Source: JBCKUK01 sp038924905 (GTDB lineage Bacteria > Pseudomonadota > Gammaproteobacteria > Burkholderiales > Methylophilaceae). Taken from it: a DNA stretch of 7,473 nt. The notes under the pieces were generated by a model, which saw only the letters and a list, made by a program, of their open reading frames with translations, did not search any database and was not told where the DNA came from. A program made the translations under genes and the position numbers. How positions within the stretch are numbered: position 1 is the stretch's first letter; each line of letters opens with the position of its first letter. Positions 1-6,068 of the stretch are shown one piece after another. The DNA lies in NCBI GenBank assembly GCA_038924905.1, contig JBCKUK010000056.1:1-7473 (forward strand), read 5' to 3'.

Positions 1-21
1 TTTTGATGGTTTTTTAGTTTG

Positions 22-522
22 TTACAAAGCTGCTAAAGCTGCATCGTAGTTTGGCTCGTTGGCAATTTCTGATACCAGCTCGGTGTGCAATACCTTGTTG
101 TTTTCATCCAGCACGACCACTGCGCGTGCGGTAAGGCCGGTGAGACTACTGGTTTTAATAGCTACGCCATAACTTTCGGCAAAATCCGGGCTACGGAAGG
201 TAGATAAATTAACCACATTCTCTATGCCTTCGGCGCCGCAAAAACGACTTTGGGCAAATGGCAAATCGGCCGAGATGCAAAGTACCACAGTGTTTTTGAG
301 CGAGCTCGCGCTTTTGTTAAATGCACGCACAGACATTGCACAAGTGGGGGTATCAATACTTGGGAAAATATTGAGCACTTTGCGCTTGCCGGCAAAATCA
401 GCCAATGAAACAAGATTTCTGGCCTTATCGGCGAGCTTGAAGTCCGGTGCCTTCTGACCCTTTTTTGGTAGATTGCCGCCAACTTCAATCGGGTTGCCTT
501 TCAGGGTAACGGTGCTAGTCAT
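22..522 (-). CDS. tpx: Thiol peroxidase Tpx, atypical 2-Cys peroxiredoxin
   Basis: Tpx reduces hydrogen peroxide and alkyl hydroperoxides, taking electrons from thioredoxin; in E. coli it is described as periplasmic or cytoplasmic depending on the study. The 166-residue protein is close to the family length (168 in E. coli) and aligns from end to end with remembered E. coli Tpx. The peroxidatic cysteine is C61 in the segment NIFPSIDTPTCAMSVR, and the resolving cysteine is C95 in FAQSRFCGAEG; an intramolecular C61-C95 disulfide is the family mechanism. T58 and R66 (second-shell threonine and arginine) are also in place. No signal peptide is visible. The ATG is supported by an AAAGGA ribosome-binding site (bases 530-535, 7 bases upstream). 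The gene is monocistronic by context, because a terminator lies between it and the upstream FIST gene. I could not identify a convincing promoter or an OxyR site in 523-580, which is AT-rich. Confidence 0.97.
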   Translation of the reverse strand: MTSTVTLKGNPIEVGGNLPKKGQKAPDFKLADKARNLVSLADFAGKRKVLNIFPSIDTPTCAMSVRAFNKSASSLKNTVVLCISADLPFAQSRFCGAEGIENVVNLSTFRSPDFAESYGVAIKTSSLTGLTARAVVVLDENNKVLHTELVSEIANEPNYDAALAAL

Positions 523-576
523 GGTGATGTCCTTTGTAGTGAATGAAAAGTAATGTTATGGTAATAATTTTAACTG

Positions 577-615
577 AAAAAACAAAAAAACGCCCTGAAT
601 ATTTAGGGCGTTTTT
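577..615 (-). terminator. Rho-independent terminator of the FIST gene
   Basis: A perfect 11-bp inverted repeat (586-596 with 605-615, core CGCCCT/AGGGCG) encloses an 8-base loop. Read on the minus strand, the GC-rich stem is followed by seven T, one G and six T, which is a textbook intrinsic terminator. It lies 36 bases beyond the FIST stop codon and 55 bases before the tpx start, so it ends the FIST transcript and isolates tpx. The stem also carries five T on the plus strand, so it could work weakly in that direction, but no plus-strand gene ends here. Confidence 0.88.
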
Positions 616-633
616 GTGTAAAGCGTTTATTGC

Positions 634-657
634 TAATTAGCCCAAAGTAATTAGCCC
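634..657. repeat. Short direct repeat at the FIST stop codon
   Basis: TAATTAGCCC occurs twice (634-643 and 648-657), separated by four bases; the second copy includes the FIST stop codon. It may be a small replication-slippage duplication. No function can be assigned. Confidence 0.5.
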
Positions 658-1440
658 ACCAGATTTTCGCTCAGGTAGCCAATGGTCATTGTTTGGCTAT
701 GCAGCACGCTATCGGTGGTGTTGGGGCGTGGAGAAAATTCGCCGTAGGAATAAAAACCAGTCAGCACAGTCTGCGACCCCAGGATTTGCTGCACCGCTTT
801 AATCTCATCGGAGATTTGGTCGGCCATCACCAGCTTGCGACCCACGCAGCTCACACACAAAGCCAGACCAGGCTGGTTGGTGCCGGCAGCGGCCAGATTA
901 CCAGTGACAAGATGCGCCGCACCGCTAGCGCCTTCAACCAGTCGCTCATGGGTGGTTTGGCATAAACGTACGGTGTGGCCTTCCTGCACATTTCCAGCGA
1001 AAGTCATACTGTTGTTGGCTGCGTCTATCGCCAATAAAGTACGAATCTTTTCCACATCGCGCTTGCCTTCTTCAATGATGGCAAAAGGGAACTTTAATCC
1101 GGTGCCAGGCAAGCCCTTGGAGAAATGCTCGCCTAGGTACATACGATACAAAGGCAATGCAGGCTTGCCGTCCAATTCGAACACCACGTTTTTCTCGGAG
1201 CGTGTCACTTTGCGGGGCGGACCGTAAGGCTTCCAGCCGCCTAGCGCGCCGCTTGCAGTGACGAGGTTGTTGCCATAAAGACCTATGGCGATGACCAGAC
1301 CATCAGTAACGGTATCGTTAAATAATTGCAGTGTTTTAACGAAGGCGGCACCGTCACCTGCCATACCGCCCACAATTGGCACTTCGCCTAATACGCTCTG
1401 GAAGCCGGAAAGCAGCTCTGAGCCATTGGACGCTGATTGA
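651..1440 (-). pseudogene. FIST-domain protein, 5'-truncated (FIST_N remnant plus complete FIST_C)
   Basis: FIST proteins are predicted intracellular sensor modules, thought to bind small ligands and to act alone or beside signalling domains. Intact stand-alone members are about 370-400 residues, with FIST_N followed by FIST_C. Here the open frame gives 243 residues from the first possible start, a GTG at 1382. Family-like sequence already begins before it: NGSELLSGFQSVLGEVPIVGG, then MAGDG, the ALGGW and RSEKNV segments, LYRMYLGEHF, SMTFAGNV, and the C-terminal GFYSYGEFSP and LHSQTMTIGYLSE. The GTG therefore falls in the middle of a conserved domain and is unlikely to be the native start. 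The frame reads on to a stop at 1524-1526, but beyond about 1440 the sequence resembles IS DNA instead (see the mobile element). Most of FIST_N is missing and no other frame supplies it before dnaE. No frameshift or stop interrupts the remaining part, so the truncation is either recent or the remnant is still expressed. Assigned from remembered family sequences. Confidence 0.8.
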
Positions 1441-1451
1441 CAGGAATGCGA

Positions 1452-1477
1452 GTGGCGTTTTAATAACCCAACGCCAC
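1452..1477. repeat. Perfect 8-bp hairpin inside the IS remnant
   Basis: GTGGCGTT (1452-1459) and AACGCCAC (1470-1477) form a perfect inverted repeat around a 10-base AT-rich loop. No T-run follows on either strand, so it is not an intrinsic terminator. It lies within the transposase codons for WRFNNPTPQ. It may be chance, or a structure near the scar junction. Confidence 0.45.
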
Positions 1478-1520
1478 AAGCACAGTTAGTACAATTGAAA
1501 CAATGGGTTAAACAATATAT

Positions 1521-1544
1521 GGGCTAGTTATCTAGGACAGCCCC
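1521..1544 (-). repeat. Putative right terminal inverted repeat of the IS remnant
   Basis: Read inward from the element's edge on the minus strand, the sequence is GGGGCTGTCCTAGATAACTA followed by GCCC. This resembles the GGGGCTG-type ends that I associate with IS1016-like elements. The transposase stop codon lies inside it, as expected for these compact elements. The partner left-end copy is not present in the window, so the boundary at 1544 is inferred. Confidence 0.55.
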
Positions 1545-1591
1545 TTAATCTAATCATTTTTTGTAGTTGTATGGTCTGATAGCTCCGCCGA

Positions 1592-1620
1592 TTGACTCAC
1601 GAATCGGGTAAAATTCTTGT
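1592..1620 (+). promoter_or_regulatory. Weak candidate promoter region for dnaE
   Basis: Between the IS end (1545) and the dnaE ATG (1624) there are only 79 bases. They contain TTGACT (1592-1597), similar to a -35 box, and TAAAAT (1609-1614), similar to a -10 box. The two are only 11 bases apart, so they cannot form one sigma-70 promoter. If TAAAAT is the -10, transcription would begin almost at the ATG and the mRNA would be nearly leaderless, which fits the lack of a Shine-Dalgarno sequence. This is speculative. Confidence 0.25.
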
Positions 1621-1623
1621 TGT

Positions 1624-4600
1624 ATGCATCAACCCTCTTTTATACATTTGCGTTGCCATAGCGAGTATTCCATCGTTGATGGCACAGTGCGCATTGATAA
1701 TTACGTCGGGCATGCACAGGCAAATGAGATGCCAGCGCTGGCGCTCACTGATCTAACCAATGTATTTGGTGCAGTCAAATTCTACAAAGCCGCCCGCGGC
1801 AAGGGCATCAAGCCATTGCTCGGCTGCGATATCTGGCTGGAAAATGAGGTTAATCGCGATCAGCCATACCGTCTTTTATTATTGTGCCAATCACAGCCAG
1901 GCTATTTGCGATTATGTGAGCTGCTTACACAAGCTTATTTACATAATCAATACCGTGGCCGTGCCGAAATTAAACGTCAGTGGTTTGTTGATGCCGGTAC
2001 CGAAGGGCTGATTTTGCTTTCAGGCGCGATGGCAGGCGATATTGGTCAAGCGTTATTGCAAGATAACATGCGCCACGCCAGAGAGTTAGCCGCTGACTGG
2101 AGTCAGTTATTCCCCAATCGTTTTTATATTGAGCTGCAGCGGGCGGGTCATGCACAACAAGAGGCTTACATTAGCCGTGCGTTGGCTTTGGCTGGCGAAT
2201 CCGCCCTGCCTGTGGTGGCTACACACCCCATACAGTTTCTTAAGGCGGATGATTTTAAGGCGCACGAGGCTCGCGTGTGTATCTCCGAAGGCTATGTGCT
2301 GGCAGACAAGCGTCGCCCGCTGAATTTTACTGCTGACCAGTACTTCAAAACGCAAGCAGAAATGGCAGCGTTATTTGCCGATATTCCCGAAGCGCTAGCC
2401 AATAGCGTAGAAATTGCCAAGCGTTGCAATTTAACACTTACTCTGGGCAAAAATTATTTGCCGCAGTTTCCCACACCGAACGGCGAAACCCTGGAGGACT
2501 ATCTGGTTGCGCAAGCGCGAGAGGGCCTGGCGCGGCGTTTACAAGTGCTTTATCCAAAAGCTAAGGAGCGTGATGCCAGGCGTCCAGAGTACGAATCCAG
2601 GCTGGATTTTGAAACCACCATTATTATTCAGATGGGGTATGCCGGCTATTTCCTGATAGTGGCGGACTTTATCAATTGGGCCAAGCATAATGGCGTGCCG
2701 GTGGGCCCGGGCCGCGGGTCTGGCGCCGGCTCAGTGGTGGCTTACAGCCTGGGCATTACCGATCTTGATCCGCTGCGTTATGCGTTGCTGTTCGAGCGTT
2801 TCCTCAACCCTGAGCGGGTTTCAATGCCCGATTTTGATATCGATTTCTGCCAGGAAGGCCGCGATCGCGTGATCGATTACGTCAAACAAAAATATGGTCG
2901 TGAATCGGTCTCGCAAATTTCCACCTTCGGTACCATGGCGGCAAAGGCGGTGATTCGAGATGTTGGGCGTGTACTGGACTTGCCATTTAGCATGGTTGAT
3001 GGCCTCGCCAAGCTTGTTCCGCTTGAGTTTGGCATTACCTTGAGTGAGGCGCTGGAAAAAGAGCCGCAACTTAAGGAGCGCCGTGAAAATGAGGAAGAAG
3101 TCAATGAGCTATTGGAGCTTGCTTTAAGGCTGGAAGGTTTGGTGCGCAATGTGGGAATGCACGCAGGCGGTGTTTTAATTTCCCCGGGAAAAATCTCCGA
3201 TTTTTGCCCGATTTATTGTCAGCCGGATGGCACCAGCCTGATCAGCCAGTACGACAAGGACGATGTAGAAGCGGTTGGCTTGGTCAAGTTTGACTTTTTG
3301 GGGCTACGCACGCTGACCATCCTTGATATGACGATGGTGAATGCCAATGCCGCGCGCGCTGCCGAGAGCCTGCCACCACTATCATTTGATACCCTGCCGC
3401 TGGACGATGTGCCAACCTATGGCTTGTTAAAGACGGCTAATACCACTGCGGTATTCCAGCTTGAATCGCGCGGCATGAAAGACATGCTGAAGCAGGCGAG
3501 ACCTGACTGCTTTGAAGATATTATTGCCCTGGTTGCGCTGTACCGCCCAGGTCCGATGGATCTGATACCGCTTTTCTGCCGTCGTAAGCACGGCTTAGAG
3601 CGCGTGGAATACCCGCACCCAGCTACCGAGCCTATTTTGCGCGAAACCTACGGCATCATGGTCTATCAGGAGCAGGTGATGCAGATTGCCCAAGTGGTGG
3701 CAGGTTACAGCTTGGGCAGCGCCGATTTGCTGCGCCGCGCAATGGGTAAAAAGAATCAGGAAGAAATGGATGCCCAGCGCGCCATGTTTATCGATGGCGC
3801 CACCAGGATGGGCACATCTCAACGCCAGGCAGCCGAGTTATTTAACTTGATGGATAAGTTTGCCGGCTATGGCTTTAATAAATCTCATGCCGCAGCCTAT
3901 GCTTTGGTAGCCTACCAAACGGCTTATCTGAAGACACATTATCCAGCCGCTTTCCTTGCCGCTACTATGTCGGCGGACATGAATAATACCGACAACGTCC
4001 ATATTTTTGTGGAGGATTGTGCGCCCAACAAGATAGAAGTACTGGCGCCTGACATCAATCACAGCGAGTTCCGCTTCAAACCTGTTAACGAGCGCCAGGT
4101 GCTATATGGCTTGGGCGCGGTAAAAGGTACCGGCTGGGCGGCGATTGAGGTGATTCTGGCGGCGCGTGAACAGGATGGACCGTTTAAGGATTTATTTGAT
4201 TTTTGTTGCCGTCTTGACTTGCGCAAGGTAAATCGGCGTGTCATTGAATCATTGATCCGCGCTGGCGCTTTCGATCAATTAGAGCCAAATCGCGCAGCTT
4301 TGCTGGCTGGGGTAAGTCTGGCCATAGGCGCAGCTGAACAAAGCGGTGCCAATAAGGGACAAAACAGCTTGTTTGGTGCCGTTTCGGATAGTGCTGCGCA
4401 CGTTTTACCCAAGATTGCCCCTTGGTCAGAATCGGAGCGCTTGTTGAATGAAAAAGCTGCGCTAGGGTTTTATTTCAGCGGACATCCTTTTCTAGGCTAT
4501 CAAAAAGAGCTGACCTCTTTTGTTCGCGGAAGCCTGGCCACATTAGCGCCGCAGGAGCAATTGCAGCTACTGGCTGGCGTGGTCACTGGCATCCGCATTC

Positions 4601-5073
4601 GCATGACGGCGCGCGGCAAGATGGCGATTGTGACGCTGGATGACGCTATCTCCCGTATTGAAGTGGTGGTTGGCAATGAGTTACTCAATCAGAATCAGCA
4701 ATTACTCAAAGAAGATATGTTGCTGATTGTCGAGGGCCGTGTCAGCAACGACGATTTTTCCGGCGGTTTGCGTGTCAATGCACGCCGTTTGTATGACCTT
4801 GCCACGGCGCGCAGCGCTTACGCAAGCTTGCTAAAAATTTCGTGTAACGGGCAATCTGACGCAGGGAAGCTGCGTGAATTGCTATCACCTTACTGCCGTC
4901 GCGCCGCCGGGGATGAGCGTCGTGGCTGTGCAGTCAAAGTGGAATATCACAATGCGGGTGCCAAAGTTGAGTTAATGCTGGGCGATCCGTGGCGTGTTGA
5001 GTTGCACGATGATTTGCTGATAAGCCTGAGAACCTGGCTGAGCGAAGAAAACGTAAAAATCCTCTATAATTGA
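1624..5073 (+). CDS. dnaE: DNA polymerase III alpha subunit DnaE
   Basis: DnaE is the replicative polymerase of the chromosome. It works with the DnaQ proofreading subunit, the beta clamp and the tau clamp loader. At 1149 residues it is about full length (1160 in E. coli). The N-terminal PHP domain (about 6-270) starts LRCHSEYSIVDG; the first histidine of the metal-binding HxH is arginine (R10), as in E. coli, so PHP proofreading is probably lost and DnaQ is required. The polymerase core carries GPGRGSGAGS (361-370), the catalytic aspartates D405 and D407 in PDFDIDF, GMHAGG (511-516) and the third aspartate D557 in KFDFLGLRT. Fingers segments include YQEQVMQIA and FNKSHAAAYALVAYQTAYLK. A helix-hairpin-helix region (about 805-896) is followed by a clamp-binding motif QNSLF (913-917), an OB fold (about 984-1045) and the tau-binding C-terminus. 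The start is fixed by an in-frame TAA at 1609-1611; no clear ribosome-binding site precedes it. accA follows 26 bases downstream. Confidence 0.99.
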   Translation: MHQPSFIHLRCHSEYSIVDGTVRIDNYVGHAQANEMPALALTDLTNVFGAVKFYKAARGKGIKPLLGCDIWLENEVNRDQPYRLLLLCQSQPGYLRLCELLTQAYLHNQYRGRAEIKRQWFVDAGTEGLILLSGAMAGDIGQALLQDNMRHARELAADWSQLFPNRFYIELQRAGHAQQEAYISRALALAGESALPVVATHPIQFLKADDFKAHEARVCISEGYVLADKRRPLNFTADQYFKTQAEMAALFADIPEALANSVEIAKRCNLTLTLGKNYLPQFPTPNGETLEDYLVAQAREGLARRLQVLYPKAKERDARRPEYESRLDFETTIIIQMGYAGYFLIVADFINWAKHNGVPVGPGRGSGAGSVVAYSLGITDLDPLRYALLFERFLNPERVSMPDFDIDFCQEGRDRVIDYVKQKYGRESVSQISTFGTMAAKAVIRDVGRVLDLPFSMVDGLAKLVPLEFGITLSEALEKEPQLKERRENEEEVNELLELALRLEGLVRNVGMHAGGVLISPGKISDFCPIYCQPDGTSLISQYDKDDVEAVGLVKFDFLGLRTLTILDMTMVNANAARAAESLPPLSFDTLPLDDVPTYGLLKTANTTAVFQLESRGMKDMLKQARPDCFEDIIALVALYRPGPMDLIPLFCRRKHGLERVEYPHPATEPILRETYGIMVYQEQVMQIAQVVAGYSLGSADLLRRAMGKKNQEEMDAQRAMFIDGATRMGTSQRQAAELFNLMDKFAGYGFNKSHAAAYALVAYQTAYLKTHYPAAFLAATMSADMNNTDNVHIFVEDCAPNKIEVLAPDINHSEFRFKPVNERQVLYGLGAVKGTGWAAIEVILAAREQDGPFKDLFDFCCRLDLRKVNRRVIESLIRAGAFDQLEPNRAALLAGVSLAIGAAEQSGANKGQNSLFGAVSDSAAHVLPKIAPWSESERLLNEKAALGFYFSGHPFLGYQKELTSFVRGSLATLAPQEQLQLLAGVVTGIRIRMTARGKMAIVTLDDAISRIEVVVGNELLNQNQQLLKEDMLLIVEGRVSNDDFSGGLRVNARRLYDLATARSAYASLLKISCNGQSDAGKLRELLSPYCRRAAGDERRGCAVKVEYHNAGAKVELMLGDPWRVELHDDLLISLRTWLSEENVKILYN
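5065..5070 (+). promoter_or_regulatory. Consensus -10 box at the dnaE stop, possible internal accA promoter
   Basis: A perfect TATAAT lies in the last two dnaE codons, directly before the TGA. A start site near 5077 would leave a leader of about 23 bases before the accA ATG. No recognisable -35 box (5042-5047 reads GCGAAG) and no TGn extended -10 accompany it. The sequence is also constrained by coding for Leu-Tyr-Asn, so it could be coincidence. Confidence 0.3.
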
Positions 5074-5099
5074 CACAGTTCGTATCGAGACCAACAAGC

Positions 5100-6068
5100 A
5101 TGAAAACAAGTTTTCTGGAATTTGAGCAACCAATCGCCGAGCTTGAAGCCAAGATAGAAGAGCTGCGCAGTGTACATAACAATACGGCGCACGATATTTC
5201 GGACGAGATCGACCGCCTGCACAAAAAGAACCAGACCATGACCAAGGATATTTATGCCAAGCTCACCGCCTGGCAGATTTCCCAGGTGGCGCGTCATCCA
5301 CAGCGACCTTACACACTTGACTACATTCAAGGCCTGTTTACCAATTTTGAAGAGCTGCATGGCGACCGTGCGTTTGCCGACGATCCTGCCATTGTAGGCG
5401 GTATGGCGCGTTTTGAAGGGCAGCCGGTGATGGTGATTGGTCATCAAAAAGGCCGTGATGTCAAAGAGCGGCAACACCGCAATTTTGGTATGCCGCGCCC
5501 AGAGGGTTATCGCAAGGCCTTGCGGCTATATCGTCTGGCAGAAAAATTTGGCCTGCCAATTATCACGCTGATTGATACCCCGGGCGCCTACCCAGGCATA
5601 GGTGCGGAGGAGCGCGGCCAATCGGAAGCGATTGCGCGTAATCTATACGTGATGGCCGAGTTAAAGACGCCGATTATCGCCGTGATTATCGGCGAAGGCG
5701 GCTCTGGCGGGGCTTTGGCGCTGGGGGTGGCAGATCACTTGATGATGCTGCAATATGCAACTTATTCGGTGATCTCTCCGGAAGGTTGCGCTTCCATCTT
5801 ATGGAAAAACGCCGATAAAGCTTCAGAAGCGGCTGAAACGCTGGCAATTACCTCTACGCGTCTTAAGGCCTTTGGTTTGGTAGACAGCATTGTGGCTGAG
5901 CCCCTGGGTGGCGCACACCGCGCACCCGATGCGATGATGCAAAGCTTGCGTCTTGCCCTGGTTGACGAGTTGGCGCGTCTACAAGCCAAACCCCTTAAGC
6001 GCCTGCTTGATACGCGCATTGATCGTCTGATGAGTTATGGCAAGTTCAAAGAAGCCAGCGCCAAATAA
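5100..6068 (+). CDS. accA: Acetyl-CoA carboxylase carboxyltransferase subunit alpha
   Basis: AccA pairs with AccD as an alpha2-beta2 carboxyltransferase. The complex moves the carboxyl group from carboxybiotin on AccB to acetyl-CoA, giving malonyl-CoA for fatty-acid synthesis in the cytosol. The 322-residue protein matches E. coli AccA (319) throughout. The start MKTSFLEFEQPIAELEAKIE corresponds to the E. coli N-terminus LNFLDFEQPIAELEAKI. I therefore prefer the ATG at 5100 over a TTG at 5070, which would add ten residues and overlap the dnaE stop. Crotonase-fold landmarks are HPQRPYTLDY (66-75), GHQKGR (114-119), IDTPGAYPGIGAEERGQSEA (158-177), the oxyanion-hole loop GEGGSGGA (198-205) and SVISPEGCASILWK (223-236). 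The zinc finger belongs to AccD and is not expected here. The ribosome-binding site is weak. The 3' end overlaps tilS by 32 bases. dnaE-accA adjacency is conserved in many Proteobacteria. Confidence 0.99.
   Translation: MKTSFLEFEQPIAELEAKIEELRSVHNNTAHDISDEIDRLHKKNQTMTKDIYAKLTAWQISQVARHPQRPYTLDYIQGLFTNFEELHGDRAFADDPAIVGGMARFEGQPVMVIGHQKGRDVKERQHRNFGMPRPEGYRKALRLYRLAEKFGLPIITLIDTPGAYPGIGAEERGQSEAIARNLYVMAELKTPIIAVIIGEGGSGGALALGVADHLMMLQYATYSVISPEGCASILWKNADKASEAAETLAITSTRLKAFGLVDSIVAEPLGGAHRAPDAMMQSLRLALVDELARLQAKPLKRLLDTRIDRLMSYGKFKEASAK

Larger units (their letters stand above)
1441..1544 (+). mobile_element. Right-end remnant of an IS1016-like (IS1595 family) insertion sequence
   Basis: A 28-codon plus-strand fragment runs from 1441 to the TAG at 1525-1527. 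It begins QECEWRFNN and ends LKQWVKQYMG. This matches the C-terminal tail that I remember for IS1016-type transposases (K-E-C-E-W/F-R-F-N, about 15 residues, then L-K-x-W), which ends directly at the right end of the element. The stop codon is followed by a terminal-repeat-like sequence ending in CCCC at 1544. In frame, a TGA occurs immediately before codon 1 (1438-1440) and no further transposase sequence lies upstream, so the catalytic DDE/N core and the left end are absent and the element is dead. An 8-bp target duplication, typical of the family, cannot be tested because the left end is gone. The family assignment rests on memory, not on a search. Confidence 0.7.

Noticed and set aside
634..657. 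TAATTAGCCC repeats as the missing left end of the IS
   Set aside because: They share only about ten bases with the inner part of the 1521-1544 repeat (TAACTAGCCC), lack the GGGGCTGTCC outer end, and lie at the FIST stop codon far from the scar.
693..1227. Plus-strand open frames of 90 and 130 codons opposite the FIST gene
   Set aside because: They are antisense shadows of a strand that encodes recognisable FIST_C sequence, and their translations show no familiar motif.
1592..1614. TTGACT plus TAAAAT as one complete dnaE promoter
   Set aside because: The spacing is 11 bases, far below the 16-18 needed for sigma-70.
5070..5099. TTG at 5070 as the accA start
   Set aside because: The ten extra residues have no counterpart in AccA proteins, and the ATG at 5100 aligns with the family N-terminus.
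4934..5477. Minus-strand open frames of 103 and 137 codons across the dnaE/accA junction
   Set aside because: They lie opposite strongly conserved coding sequence and show no domain or ribosome-binding evidence.
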